Origin: Lentzea sp. NBRC 105346
GTDB taxonomy: Bacteria > Actinomycetota > Actinomycetes > Mycobacteriales > Pseudonocardiaceae
Length of the DNA stretch: 64,000 bases
Direction of reading: 5' to 3'
Assembly: GCF_030269605.1 (NCBI RefSeq)
Contig: NZ_BSTQ01000002.1
Span: 124,001 to 188,000 of the forward strand
The position numbers and the translations under genes were made by a program. Of the stretch, positions 1-8,900 are shown one piece after another. The notes under the pieces were generated by a model that was given only the letters and a program-made list of their open reading frames with translations, searched no databases and was not told where the DNA came from. The stretch's first letter is position 1, and every line of letters begins with the position of its first letter.

Positions 1-1973
1 CGGAACGCGTACTGCCGGATCGTCCACAGCTCGTCGATGATCGCGGCCTCGTCCCACGGCGGGTCGAGCTGGCCGGGCACCGCCGGGTAGGAGTCGATCA
101 TGATCACGCGGGAGACCTGCTCACCGCGGGCGCGCAGCTGCCGGCCCACCTCGTAGGCGACGATGCCGCCGAACGAGTGGCCGCCGATGACGTACGGGCC
201 GTACGGCTGGATCAGCTTGATCTCGTCGATGTACCGCGCCGCGAGGATCTCGACCTCGTCGATCGGCTCCTCGGTGCCGTCGAAACCGGGGCCCTGCAGG
301 CCGATGAACGGCTGCCCCTGCCCCATCGCCCGCGCGAGCGGCAGCAGGTAGTAGGCCGCGCCGACCGCGCCCCCGATGCAGAAGAACGGCCGCTGCGGCG
401 TGAGCGACAACGCGAGCTTCGGCTGCCGCTGCTCGACGACCTCGGGTTCGGCAACCGAGACCTGTTGCGCGGCAAGGTGTGCGGCGACCGCGTCGACGGT
501 CGGCAGTTCGAGGAACAACGTGTGCGGCACGCGGAACCCGAGCCAGTCCGACAGCGCGGACTGCAGGGTCGCCACCGACAGCGACTCCAGGCCCAGCGAG
601 CTCAGCGGGGTGTCGGCGCTGATCGACCGCGGGGACACCCGCAGCTCCAGCGCGATGTGCTCCAGCAGCCAGGCGCGGATGGTGTCCGCGGTGATCGCGC
701 TCTTGGGCACGACGCCCTCGCGGAAGAACCGGTCCACCACGTCGTGCGCGTACGCCATGTTGCACTCGACGAGCTCGAACGCCTGCAGGCTGCCGACGTG
801 GTACGTGTGCCGCTGTCCCTGCAGCAGCTCGATGCGGTCGAGCACGCCGTCCGCGAGCTGGTCGGTGGTGAAGTGCGGCATGAACTGCCAGCCGCGCTGC
901 GCGTGCGGCGTGCGCATGGCGCCGCCCATGTCCGCGAGGTCGCGCCGCAGCTCCTCGGACACGTCGAGGCCCTCGTGGCCGTCGACGCCGTCCAGTTCCG
1001 AGGCGCCGTAGGAGTAGCACGCGTAGACGTCGGTGTCGGCGTAGCGGTGGTGGAACGACACGCAGTGCCCGGCGCGGTCGGAGTGCACCGTGTTGCGTTC
1101 CACGAGTGAGAAGGCGTTGTGCGGCAGGCCTTCCGCGGAGCACATCGTGGTGTAGTAGTCGAGGTAGCGGACCTGCCGGGCGAGGTCGCGTTCCTCGTCG
1201 CACGCGTCGAGCGCGGGCAGCACCTGGTCGATCGGCACGGTGAGCACGAGCGCGTCGGCCTCGATGACCTCGTGGTCGACGCGGATGCGCACGCCGTCCT
1301 CGTGCCGTTCGATGCTCTCGACACGCACGCCACAGCGCACGTCCCCCAGCTCGGCGGCGACGCGCTGCCACAACGAGCCGAAGCCGCCCTTGATGGTGAA
1401 GCTGCCCGCGTGGCCCAGCAGGTCGCGCGTCGACGACAGCAGGCCGGTCATCTCGGCGTACTTCACGAAGTACAACGCCGGGATGTCGCGGTCGAGGTAG
1501 CCGTACCCGGCGGCGGTGTAGCCGGTGCCGAGCGACTCGGCCATCTCCTCCAGCCGGTGCTCGCGCAGCCACTCACCGATCGGCGTGCTCAACGCCTTGG
1601 CGGAGTGGGCGAGACCGGGGTCGCCGATGCGCGGGAATTCCTCCGCGCGCAGCTTCGTGTAGCGCTGGAACACCTCGCGGGTGAAGAAAGCCGAGCTCTG
1701 CGGCCGTGACTCGGTGCCGTCGAACACCCGGTGCGGCGTGGTGTCCTCGGTCTCCATGCCGAGCTCGGTGACCAGCTCGGCGAGCCGTTCGTACTTGGTG
1801 GTGCAGACGTGGCCGCCGAGGTCGTAGGCGTGGCCGTCGATCTCGATGGACGCGCACTTGCCCGCGATGGTCTTGGCCTGTTCGAGCACGATGACGCGGT
1901 GGCCGGCCTTCTCCAGCTCGCGCGCGGTGGTCAGACCGCTGACGCCGGCTCCGATGACGCAGATGGTCTTCAT
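1..1973 (-). CDS. FAD-dependent oxidoreductase-ACP-thioesterase fusion (C-terminus beyond window edge)
   Basis: The protein starts with ATG at 1973; its end lies left of base 1. Residues 4-13 form a Rossmann dinucleotide-binding loop (VIGAGVSG: G8, G10, G13), and about the first 420 residues resemble the flavin amine-oxidase/protoporphyrinogen-oxidase family. A carrier domain follows, with the phosphopantetheine serine S464 in LGLESLS, then an alpha/beta-hydrolase thioesterase with nucleophile S600 in GGHSFGG. The start overlaps the stop of the acyl-AMP ligase by four bases (ATGA), so the two are probably translationally coupled. I infer that the ligase loads an acyl group on this ACP, that the flavin domain oxidises or desaturates it, and that the thioesterase releases it. 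The family of each domain is fairly clear; the substrate and order of steps are guesses. Confidence 0.82.
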   Translation of the reverse strand, partial: MKTICVIGAGVSGLTTARELEKAGHRVIVLEQAKTIAGKCASIEIDGHAYDLGGHVCTTKYERLAELVTELGMETEDTTPHRVFDGTESRPQSSAFFTREVFQRYTKLRAEEFPRIGDPGLAHSAKALSTPIGEWLREHRLEEMAESLGTGYTAAGYGYLDRDIPALYFVKYAEMTGLLSSTRDLLGHAGSFTIKGGFGSLWQRVAAELGDVRCGVRVESIERHEDGVRIRVDHEVIEADALVLTVPIDQVLPALDACDEERDLARQVRYLDYYTTMCSAEGLPHNAFSLVERNTVHSDRAGHCVSFHHRYADTDVYACYSYGASELDGVDGHEGLDVSEELRRDLADMGGAMRTPHAQRGWQFMPHFTTDQLADGVLDRIELLQGQRHTYHVGSLQAFELVECNMAYAHDVVDRFFREGVVPKSAITADTIRAWLLEHIALELRVSPRSISADTPLSSLGLESLSVATLQSALSDWLGFRVPHTLFLELPTVDAVAAHLAAQQVSVAEPEVVEQRQPKLALSLTPQRPFFCIGGAVGAAYYLLPLARAMGQGQPFIGLQGPGFDGTEEPIDEVEILAARYIDEIKLIQPYGPYVIGGHSFGGIVAYEVGRQLRARGEQVSRVIMIDSYPAVPGQLDPPWDEAAIIDELWTIRQYAF

Positions 1974-3679
1974 CCGGCGGTTCCTTCCAAGTAGGCCTGG
2001 CGGCACGCGCGGCGGCGGATCTTGCCGCTGGTGGTCTTGAGCACCAGTCCCTGCCGGCCGACGACGACCTCGGCCACGAGCTGATGGGTGGCGAAGAGGC
2101 GTTGCCGGACGGCGTCGGCGATGTCGGCTCGATGTTCGTCGGAGGGCTTCTTCTCCTTCGACTCCACGAAGATGACGAGCTTCTCGCTGTCCTCGCCGGG
2201 GACGCTGAACGAGGCGAGGCCGCCGGGCCGGATCTCCGGGTGGCTGTCGCGGACCGCGTCCTCGATGTCCTCGGGGTAGAAGTTGCGGCCGTTGATGATG
2301 ATGACGTCCTTGTGCCGTCCGGTGATGTAGAGCTCGTCCTCGTGCAGGAAGCCGAGGTCGCCGGTGCGCAGGTACTCGACGTCGTCGCCGGGCAGGGTGG
2401 CGTGGAACACCCGCCGGGTCTCGGCCTCCAGGCCGTAGTAGCCGAGCGCCGTGGTGGCGGCGTGGACCCAGACCTCGCCGACACGGCCGGGTTCGCACGG
2501 CAGCAGCGTCTCCGGGTCGACGATGCGGACGCGGCCGCCGGGCTTGGTCATCCGGCCGCAGCCCATGAACCGGGTGCCGCCGGGTGCGATCTTGACCTCA
2601 CCCCGCTGCAGCGCGTGCTTGTCGAGCGTGAGCTCCCGCTTGCCGCCCATGGTCACGCTGACCGTGGCCTCGGCCAGGCCGTACGCGGGATAGAAGGTGT
2701 AGCGCTGCAGGCCGCTGGGCCCGAACGCGCGGTAGAACGAGTCCACAGTGGAGGGCCGGATCGGCTCCGCGGCGGACATGACGACCCGCAGCGAGCTCAG
2801 GTCCCACGCGGCGCGCTGCGCCGGTGTCGTCTTGCGGACGGCGAGCTCGAACGCGAAGTTCGGCGCGGCTGTGTGGGTCGCCTTGACGCGCGACATCACG
2901 TCGAACCAGACCGACGGGCGCTGCAGGAACGTCAGCGGCGACAGGAGGTGGGTGTGCGAGTTGCCCGCGATCGTGCTGATGATGCAGCTGATCAGCCCGA
3001 GGTCGTGGTACTGCGGCACCCAGAAGACACCGCGCGTGCCGTCACCGAGCTCCAGGTCGCGCGCGTTGGAGCGGACCTCCTCGCTCAGGTTGCCGTGTGT
3101 GATGATCACGCCCTTGGGCGCCGCGGTGGAGCCCGAGGTGTACTGCAGCAGCGCCGGTTCGTCGGCGTGCGCCGGCTCGTGCCACTCGAACGCCCCGCCG
3201 GCCGGTCGGCACTTGTCCGTGCGGTGCCAGCGGATCCGGGGCCAGCTGGGCTTGGTCTTGTCGAACAGGCCCGTGACCGCGCCGACCGTCCGCGCGCGTT
3301 CATAGGTGGAGTTGGTCAGGACCGCTTGTGGCTTGCAGCTCTCCACGATGCGGTTGAACCCGACGAGATCCTGCTTGAGCCGCATGGGGTTCGGCGGGTA
3401 CACCGGCACCGGCACGACGCCGGCCGCCATGCAACCCAGCAACGCTCGCACGAAGTCGGGGCCTGGCGGGTAGACCAGCACGGCGCGATCACCGGGCAGG
3501 AACCCCCAGGCGCGCAACGAGGAGGCGATCATCTCCGCCGAGTCCGCCAACCCGGCGACGGTGATCGTCTCCTCGTCGCGCCCACGTTCGTCGACGAACG
3601 TGAACAGCGGCCGCTCTGGCTCGCGATTGCGCAACGAACAGAAAGCGGAGAGCAGGGAATGCTCGGTGCTTGTTTTCAT
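1970..3679 (-). CDS. Fatty acyl-AMP ligase (FAAL)
   Basis: This 569-residue member of the acyl-adenylate-forming superfamily has the ATP-binding loop LLQYTSGSTAAPKG and the later YGLAEAT and GRHKDVIIINGRN motifs. The TSGSTAAPKG loop and the RHKDVIIINGRNFYPEDIE stretch are those of FAAL enzymes, which make acyl-AMP and pass the acyl group to a carrier protein rather than to CoA. It carries no ACP of its own. The nearest acceptor is the ACP in the overlapping downstream gene, so the two likely work as a pair. It is transcribed away from the PUFA-like synthase genes out of a shared 600-bp control region. The start is ATG at 3679; no strong ribosome-binding site is visible. Confidence 0.9.
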   Translation of the reverse strand: MKTSTEHSLLSAFCSLRNREPERPLFTFVDERGRDEETITVAGLADSAEMIASSLRAWGFLPGDRAVLVYPPGPDFVRALLGCMAAGVVPVPVYPPNPMRLKQDLVGFNRIVESCKPQAVLTNSTYERARTVGAVTGLFDKTKPSWPRIRWHRTDKCRPAGGAFEWHEPAHADEPALLQYTSGSTAAPKGVIITHGNLSEEVRSNARDLELGDGTRGVFWVPQYHDLGLISCIISTIAGNSHTHLLSPLTFLQRPSVWFDVMSRVKATHTAAPNFAFELAVRKTTPAQRAAWDLSSLRVVMSAAEPIRPSTVDSFYRAFGPSGLQRYTFYPAYGLAEATVSVTMGGKRELTLDKHALQRGEVKIAPGGTRFMGCGRMTKPGGRVRIVDPETLLPCEPGRVGEVWVHAATTALGYYGLEAETRRVFHATLPGDDVEYLRTGDLGFLHEDELYITGRHKDVIIINGRNFYPEDIEDAVRDSHPEIRPGGLASFSVPGEDSEKLVIFVESKEKKPSDEHRADIADAVRQRLFATHQLVAEVVVGRQGLVLKTTSGKIRRRACRQAYLEGTAG

Positions 3680-4062
3680 CTGGAGCCCGATCCGTCAGAA
3701 CCGTAGAACAACGAGACACAGACGAAAGCAACGTCTGAAGCTTTTGACCGGGACCGTAGCAACCGAGACGGCCCGGTCAAAGCCCGAGATACCCGATTGG
3801 CTGATCGCCGTTACGGTTGCACCGCTCACCGCAAACGAAACAGCGCGTCAAGGTGAGACAAGGTTCTTGACTTCCGGACAACCGAGTACTTTTGGATACC
3901 GTTGTCCTGTCGATCGAAACCGACAGACTGTCGATTCCATGTCACACGTCTGACCAGCGGATACATAACATTGAGTACTCCATTTGACGTACCAAAGATT
4001 GTTCGTTTGGGCACGAAGAGTGCAGCTGGCGGACGCTGTTGCGGCCATTGGCAGGCATCCAG

Positions 4063-4148
4063 TTGAGACGTAGCAGGTCCGCTCGACCGCTCGTCGCAAA
4101 TCTGGTGCCAATTGAGACGAGATGTGGCCGTTGGATACCTATTGAGAC
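4063..4148 (+). repeat. Three TTGAGAC direct repeats upstream of the synthase genes
   Basis: TTGAGAC occurs at 4063-4069 (preceded by G), 4112-4118 and 4142-4148 (both preceded by A). All are on the plus strand, spaced 49 and 30 bp apart. A near match, ATGGAGACAA, reads on the minus strand at about 4235-4245. The same heptamer returns twice after the last synthase gene. Direct heptamer repeats are typical of SARP-type activator sites, but no SARP gene is in the window, so that link is only a possibility. Confidence 0.55.
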
Positions 4149-4244
4149 AACGGCTCCCCCCTTCGTGTGATTGCACAGAAAAGCATCGGGAAGTCAATAT
4201 TTCTGCGGTAGCTTCGGCCCCGACTAGAGATACATTTGTCTCCA

Positions 4245-4264
4245 TTGGGTTCGAATGGACCCAA
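4245..4264. promoter_or_regulatory. Inverted repeat TTGGGT-N8-ACCCAA, possible operator
   Basis: A 6-8-6 inverted repeat lies 22 bp before the pfaD-like start codon. This position, over or just after the likely promoter, suits an operator or an mRNA leader stem. No regulator can be named. Confidence 0.35.
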
Positions 4265-4285
4265 ATAAAGTGAAGTCGAGCAGGC

Positions 4286-5950
4286 ATGTTCCCACTCCGC
4301 CAGGGACTGACCCGCACCTACTTGTCTGGAGTGACGGAAGTGCTGGCCTATTCTCCCGACGCACGAGCGGTTTTGCCGTCGATCTCCGAGTGGAGTGCGG
4401 GCACCCCACGGTTCAGCCCGGACGCCATCGCGGCGGCACTGCAACGCTGCCGGGACCCCCTGCACATCATCGCGGGCGACGAGGGCGTGGGCGTCGCGGT
4501 CGACGGTGTGGCCGCCGGTCCGGGTGAAGGCACTCACCGGCTGTTGGGCGTGCTGCCCCCGCTCTACCCCGAATGGCTGGGAGACCGCTCGTTCTGCACC
4601 ACTCACAGTGTGCGTTTCCCTTATGTCGCAGGCGAGATGGCCAACGGCATCGCGACGACGCGCATGGTGATCGCGATGGCGCGCGCGGAGATGCTCGGCT
4701 TCTTCGGCGCCGGCGGTCTGGGGTTCGAGGCCGTGGAGCGCGCGGTCGACGAGCTGGTGTCAGAGCTCGGGTCCCAGGAGCAGAACTGGGGCGTGAACCT
4801 GATTCACTCGCCCAACGAGCCCGAACTGGAGGAGCGCGTCGCCGATCTGTTGCTGCGCCGCGGGGTGCCCAAGATCTGCGCGTCGGCGTTCATGGGCCTC
4901 ACGCCCGCGGTCGTGCGGTGTGCGGCGGCGGGCCTGCGGCTCGCGGCGGACGGCACGGTGGTGCGCCGCACCTCGGTGTTCGCCAAGGTGTCCCGGCCGG
5001 AGGTGGCCGAGAAGTTCATGTCCCCGGCGCCGCAGGAGCTGCTGAACGTCCTGGTGGCGCGGGGACAGCTGACCGCCGACGAGGCCGCCTTGGCGGCTCG
5101 CGTGCCGGTGGCCGAGGACGTGACCGTCGAGGGCGACAGCGGTGGTCACACGGACAACCGGCCGCTGGTGTCGTTGCTGCCTGCGGTACTCGGGTTGCGC
5201 GACGAGTGCGTGCGGAAGTTCGGTTATGCCCGGCAGATCCGCGTCGGCGCGGCCGGCGGGCTCGGCACGCCTTCGTCGGTGGCCGCCGCGTTCGCGCTGG
5301 GTGCGGCCTATGTCGTGACCGGTTCGGTGAACCAGGTCGCGGACGAGTCCGGACTGTCGGCGGACGCGAAGTCGATGCTCGCTGAGGCCGACGTGGCGGA
5401 CGTCGTGATGGCGCCGGCGGCCGACATGTTCGAGCTCGGCGTGAAGCTGCAGGTGTTGCGGCGCGGCACGATGTTCGCCGGCCGCGCGCAGCAGCTGTAC
5501 GACGTGTACCGCTCGTGTGCCGGGCTGGAGGAGATCCCGGCCGCCACGCGGGCCCGGCTGGAGCGCGACGTGTTCCGCGCGCCGCTTTCGTCGGTGTGGG
5601 CCGAGACCGAACGGTTCTGGCTCTCGCGTGATCCCGGTGAGGTGGAGAAGGCCTCCCGTGATCCAAAGCACCGGATGGCGCTGGTGTTTCGTTGGTATCT
5701 CGGGAAGTCCTCCCGGTGGGCCATCGAAGGCGACACCTCGCGCCGGACGGACTACCAGATCTGGTGCGGCCCCGCGCTGGGCGCGTTCAACCGCTGGACG
5801 CGCGGCAGCTTCCTCGCGGCCGACCGGCCGGTCGTGCAGATCGCACTGAACCTTCTGGAGGGCGCCGCGGTCCTGACCCGCGCCCACCAGGCCCGTTCCT
5901 ACGGCGTCGCGGTGCCGGCGCTGTCGTTCACCCCTCGCCCTCTTTCCTAG
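4286..5950 (+). CDS. PfaD-like trans-acting enoyl reductase (FabK/nitropropane-dioxygenase family)
   Basis: This 554-residue flavin-dependent enoyl reductase is of the kind that serves PUFA synthases in trans. The sequence shows a TIM-barrel FMN-binding protein: the stretch VGAAGGLGTPSSVAAAFALGA followed by VTGSVNQ is the phosphate-binding region, and the C-terminal part (FWLSRDPGEVEKA, then KHRMALVFRWYLGKSS and DYQIWCGPALGAFN) is characteristic of PfaD. In PUFA synthesis PfaD reduces the enoyl intermediates on the megasynthase ACPs. It is the first gene of the rightward operon, and the next gene starts only 8 bp later. The start at 4286 follows the weak site GTCGAGCAGG; a GTG at 4331 is an alternative. 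Because this reductase is iterative but selective, the product may keep some double bonds. Confidence 0.88.
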   Translation: MFPLRQGLTRTYLSGVTEVLAYSPDARAVLPSISEWSAGTPRFSPDAIAAALQRCRDPLHIIAGDEGVGVAVDGVAAGPGEGTHRLLGVLPPLYPEWLGDRSFCTTHSVRFPYVAGEMANGIATTRMVIAMARAEMLGFFGAGGLGFEAVERAVDELVSELGSQEQNWGVNLIHSPNEPELEERVADLLLRRGVPKICASAFMGLTPAVVRCAAAGLRLAADGTVVRRTSVFAKVSRPEVAEKFMSPAPQELLNVLVARGQLTADEAALAARVPVAEDVTVEGDSGGHTDNRPLVSLLPAVLGLRDECVRKFGYARQIRVGAAGGLGTPSSVAAAFALGAAYVVTGSVNQVADESGLSADAKSMLAEADVADVVMAPAADMFELGVKLQVLRRGTMFAGRAQQLYDVYRSCAGLEEIPAATRARLERDVFRAPLSSVWAETERFWLSRDPGEVEKASRDPKHRMALVFRWYLGKSSRWAIEGDTSRRTDYQIWCGPALGAFNRWTRGSFLAADRPVVQIALNLLEGAAVLTRAHQARSYGVAVPALSFTPRPLS

Positions 5951-5958
5951 GAACCACC

Positions 5959-8900
5959 ATGAACTCCACCGTTCCCGTCGCCGTGGTGGGACTCGGCGCG
6001 TTCACGCCGGGCGCTTCCGACGTCGCCGGTTTCTGGCGCACCGTGCTCTCGGGCCGCGACATGATCACCGACGTACCCGCGTCGCACTGGCTGATCTCGG
6101 ACTACTACGACCCCGATCCCAGCGCCCCGGACAAGACCTATGGCCGGCGTGGCGCGTTCCTCTCGCCGGTCGACTTCGACCCGCTTTCCTATGGCGTGCC
6201 ACCGAAGTCCGTGCAGGCGACCGACACGACGCAGCTGCTGTCGCTGATGGTCGCCGACGCCGTGCTGCGGGACTACTCGGGTGAAGTGGACCGCGACCGC
6301 ACGTCCGTCATCCTCGGCTCCGCGCCGCTGGAGCTGCTGTACAACATGGCGTCGCGACTGCAACGTCCCGTGTGGCTGAAGTCGTTGCGCGAGGCCGGTG
6401 TCGCCGAGTCCCTGGCGGTGGAGGTGTGCGACCGGATCGCCGCGCACTACGTGCCGTGGCAGGAGGCGTCGTTCCCCGGCATGCTGTCCAATGTGGTCGC
6501 CGGCCGCATCGCCAACCGCTTCGACCTGCACGGCACCAACTGCACGACGGACGCCGCCTGTGCCTCCTCGCTGGCGGCGGTGTCGGGCGCGGTGAACGAG
6601 CTGTCGCTCGGGGTGAGCGACATGGTGATCACCGGTGGCGTCGACACCCTCAACGACATCTTGATGTACATGTGTTTCTCCAAGACACCCGCGCTGTCTC
6701 CCACCGGCGACTGCCGCCCGTTCTCCGACTCGGCCGACGGCACGATGCTGGGCGAGGGCCTGGTCATGTTCGCGCTGAAGCGGCTGGCTGATGCGGAGGC
6801 CGCGGGTGACCGGATCTACGCGGTGATCCGCGGCATCGGCACCGCGTCCGACGGGAAGAGCACGGCGATCTACGCGCCGCTGCCTTCGGGGCAGGAGCGC
6901 GCGCTTTCGCGTGCGTATGTTTCGGCCGGCTACGGGCCCGACACCGTGGAGCTGGTCGAGGCGCACGGTACCGGGACCGTGGCCGGTGACGCGGCGGAGT
7001 TCGCCGCCCTGCGTTCGGTGTTCTCGGCTTCCGGACGCTCGGATACCCAGTGGTGCGCTTTGGGATCCGTGAAGTCGCAGATCGGTCACACGAAGGCCGC
7101 GGCGGGTGCGGCCGGGATGTTGAAGGCCGTGTTGTCGTTGCAGCACAAGGTGTTGCCGCCGACGATCAAGGTGGATACGCCGAACCCCGCTTTGGACCTG
7201 GAGTCGTCGCCGCTGTACCTGAACACCGCCGCCCGCCCGTGGGTACGCTCGGCCGACCACCCGCGGCGCGCGTCGGTGTCGTCGTTCGGGTTCGGCGGCA
7301 GCAACTTCCACCTGGCGCTGGAGGAGTACACCGGGCCGACGCCCGCCTATCGTTCGCGGTCGATGCCGTGCGAGCTCGTCCTGTTCAGCGGCACTTCGGT
7401 GGACTCACTGGTGCCTTCGTCGTTCACCGGCTCGCTGGCGAGCATCGCTCGTTCGTCGCAGCTGTCGTTCGACGCCTCTGCTCCTTGCCGCTTGGCCATT
7501 ATCGCCACCTCGGTTGAGGATCTTTCTTCGAAGGCTTCACAGTTCGCTTCCCGGCGAACCTCTCTGCCCGGTGTCTGGTACAGCTCGGGTCCGGCCGCGG
7601 GTCCGGTCGCGTTCCTGTTCCCCGGCCAGGGCAGCCAGTACGTCGGCATGGGCGCTGACGTGGCGATGCACTTCCCCAGCGCCGGTGCGGTGTGGGACGA
7701 CGCTGCCTCTCTCGGTCTGCACAATGTCGTGTTTCCGATTCCGGCGTTCTCTGAATCTGAACTGGCGGCGCAGCAGGATCGTTTGACGGCAACGGAATGC
7801 GCCCAGCCCGCCCTGGCTCTGACAAGCCTGTCCCTGTTGTCTGTTTTGGACTCTCTTGGGTTGCGAGCTTCGTTCGCCGGCGGGCACAGCTTCGGCGAGC
7901 TCGTGGCTTTGCACTACGCCGGGGCACTGTCTGTTTCATCTTTGCTCGCTTTGGCGCGCCGGCGCGGCGAGCTGATGCGCGATGCCGCCTCGACGCCCGG
8001 CGCGATGCTGGCGGTGACGGCGTCGCGTTCGTCCGTCGAGTCGGCGTTGTCCGGTGTCTCGGACTGGTGGATCGCCAACCACAACGCGCCTTCGCAGGTG
8101 ATCATCTCCGGTTCGCTCGAGGCGATCTCTTCGGCTTCGTCGCTGCTGGCGTCGTTCAACCCGCAACGCCTCAACACCGCGACGGCGTTCCACAGCCCGA
8201 TCGTGTCGTCGGCCAGCGCTCCCCTGCTGGAATTTTTGTCTACTATGGATGTCAGCGCTTGTTCTCTTCCCGTGTACGGCAACGCTGATGCGGCCGTGTA
8301 TCCGTCGTCGGCCGACGAGATCCGGTCGCGGGTGGCGTCGCACCTCGCCACGCCGGTCGACTTCGTGGCGCAGATCGAGGCCATGTATGCCGCTGGGGCG
8401 CGCACGTTCGTCGAGGTCGGCGCCGGTTCTACCGTGTCGCGCCTGACTTCGCGCATTCTCGCCGACCAGCCCCACGTCGCGGTGAGCCTGGACCGCAAGG
8501 GGCGTGACGGCGTGACGAGCCTGTTCGACGCCCTGGGGCAACTCGCCGTTGCGGGTGTCGCCATGGATTTCGCGGCCCTGTGGGCCGATTACGCGCCCGA
8601 ACCGGAGGTTGGCGCCAAGCCGAGGATGACGTTGGCGATCTCCGGCGCCAACTACGACCGCCCGTACCCGCCGGTGAACGGCGAGGCCGAGCTCCCGCCG
8701 CCGAACCCGGTCGCAACTGCTCGCGCCGATGCTGCCGCATTCGGGCTCACGGCAGGGTTGTCCGGGGCCGCCGCAGGAGTGTCCGCGCTCGCCACCAACC
8801 CTGCCGGGCTCGACGCCGCATCCGGCATCCCCGCCGCATCCGGGCCTGCGGCGGGCGGCCCTGGGCTCGCGGCGACCAACAGTTCCCGCGCAGCGGCCGC

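Larger units (their letters stand above)
3680..4285. promoter_or_regulatory. Divergent control region of the lipid synthase cluster
   Basis: This 606-bp stretch without a gene is visibly richer in A and T than the flanking coding DNA. It lies between the leftward FAAL and the rightward pfaD-like gene. It holds three TTGAGAC elements, two copies of TTGGATACC (3892-3900 and 4131-4139), a related GTGAGACAAG at about 3852, and an inverted repeat close to the pfaD-like start. I could not assign -10 and -35 boxes with confidence. It most likely contains both divergent promoters and their operators. Confidence 0.6.
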
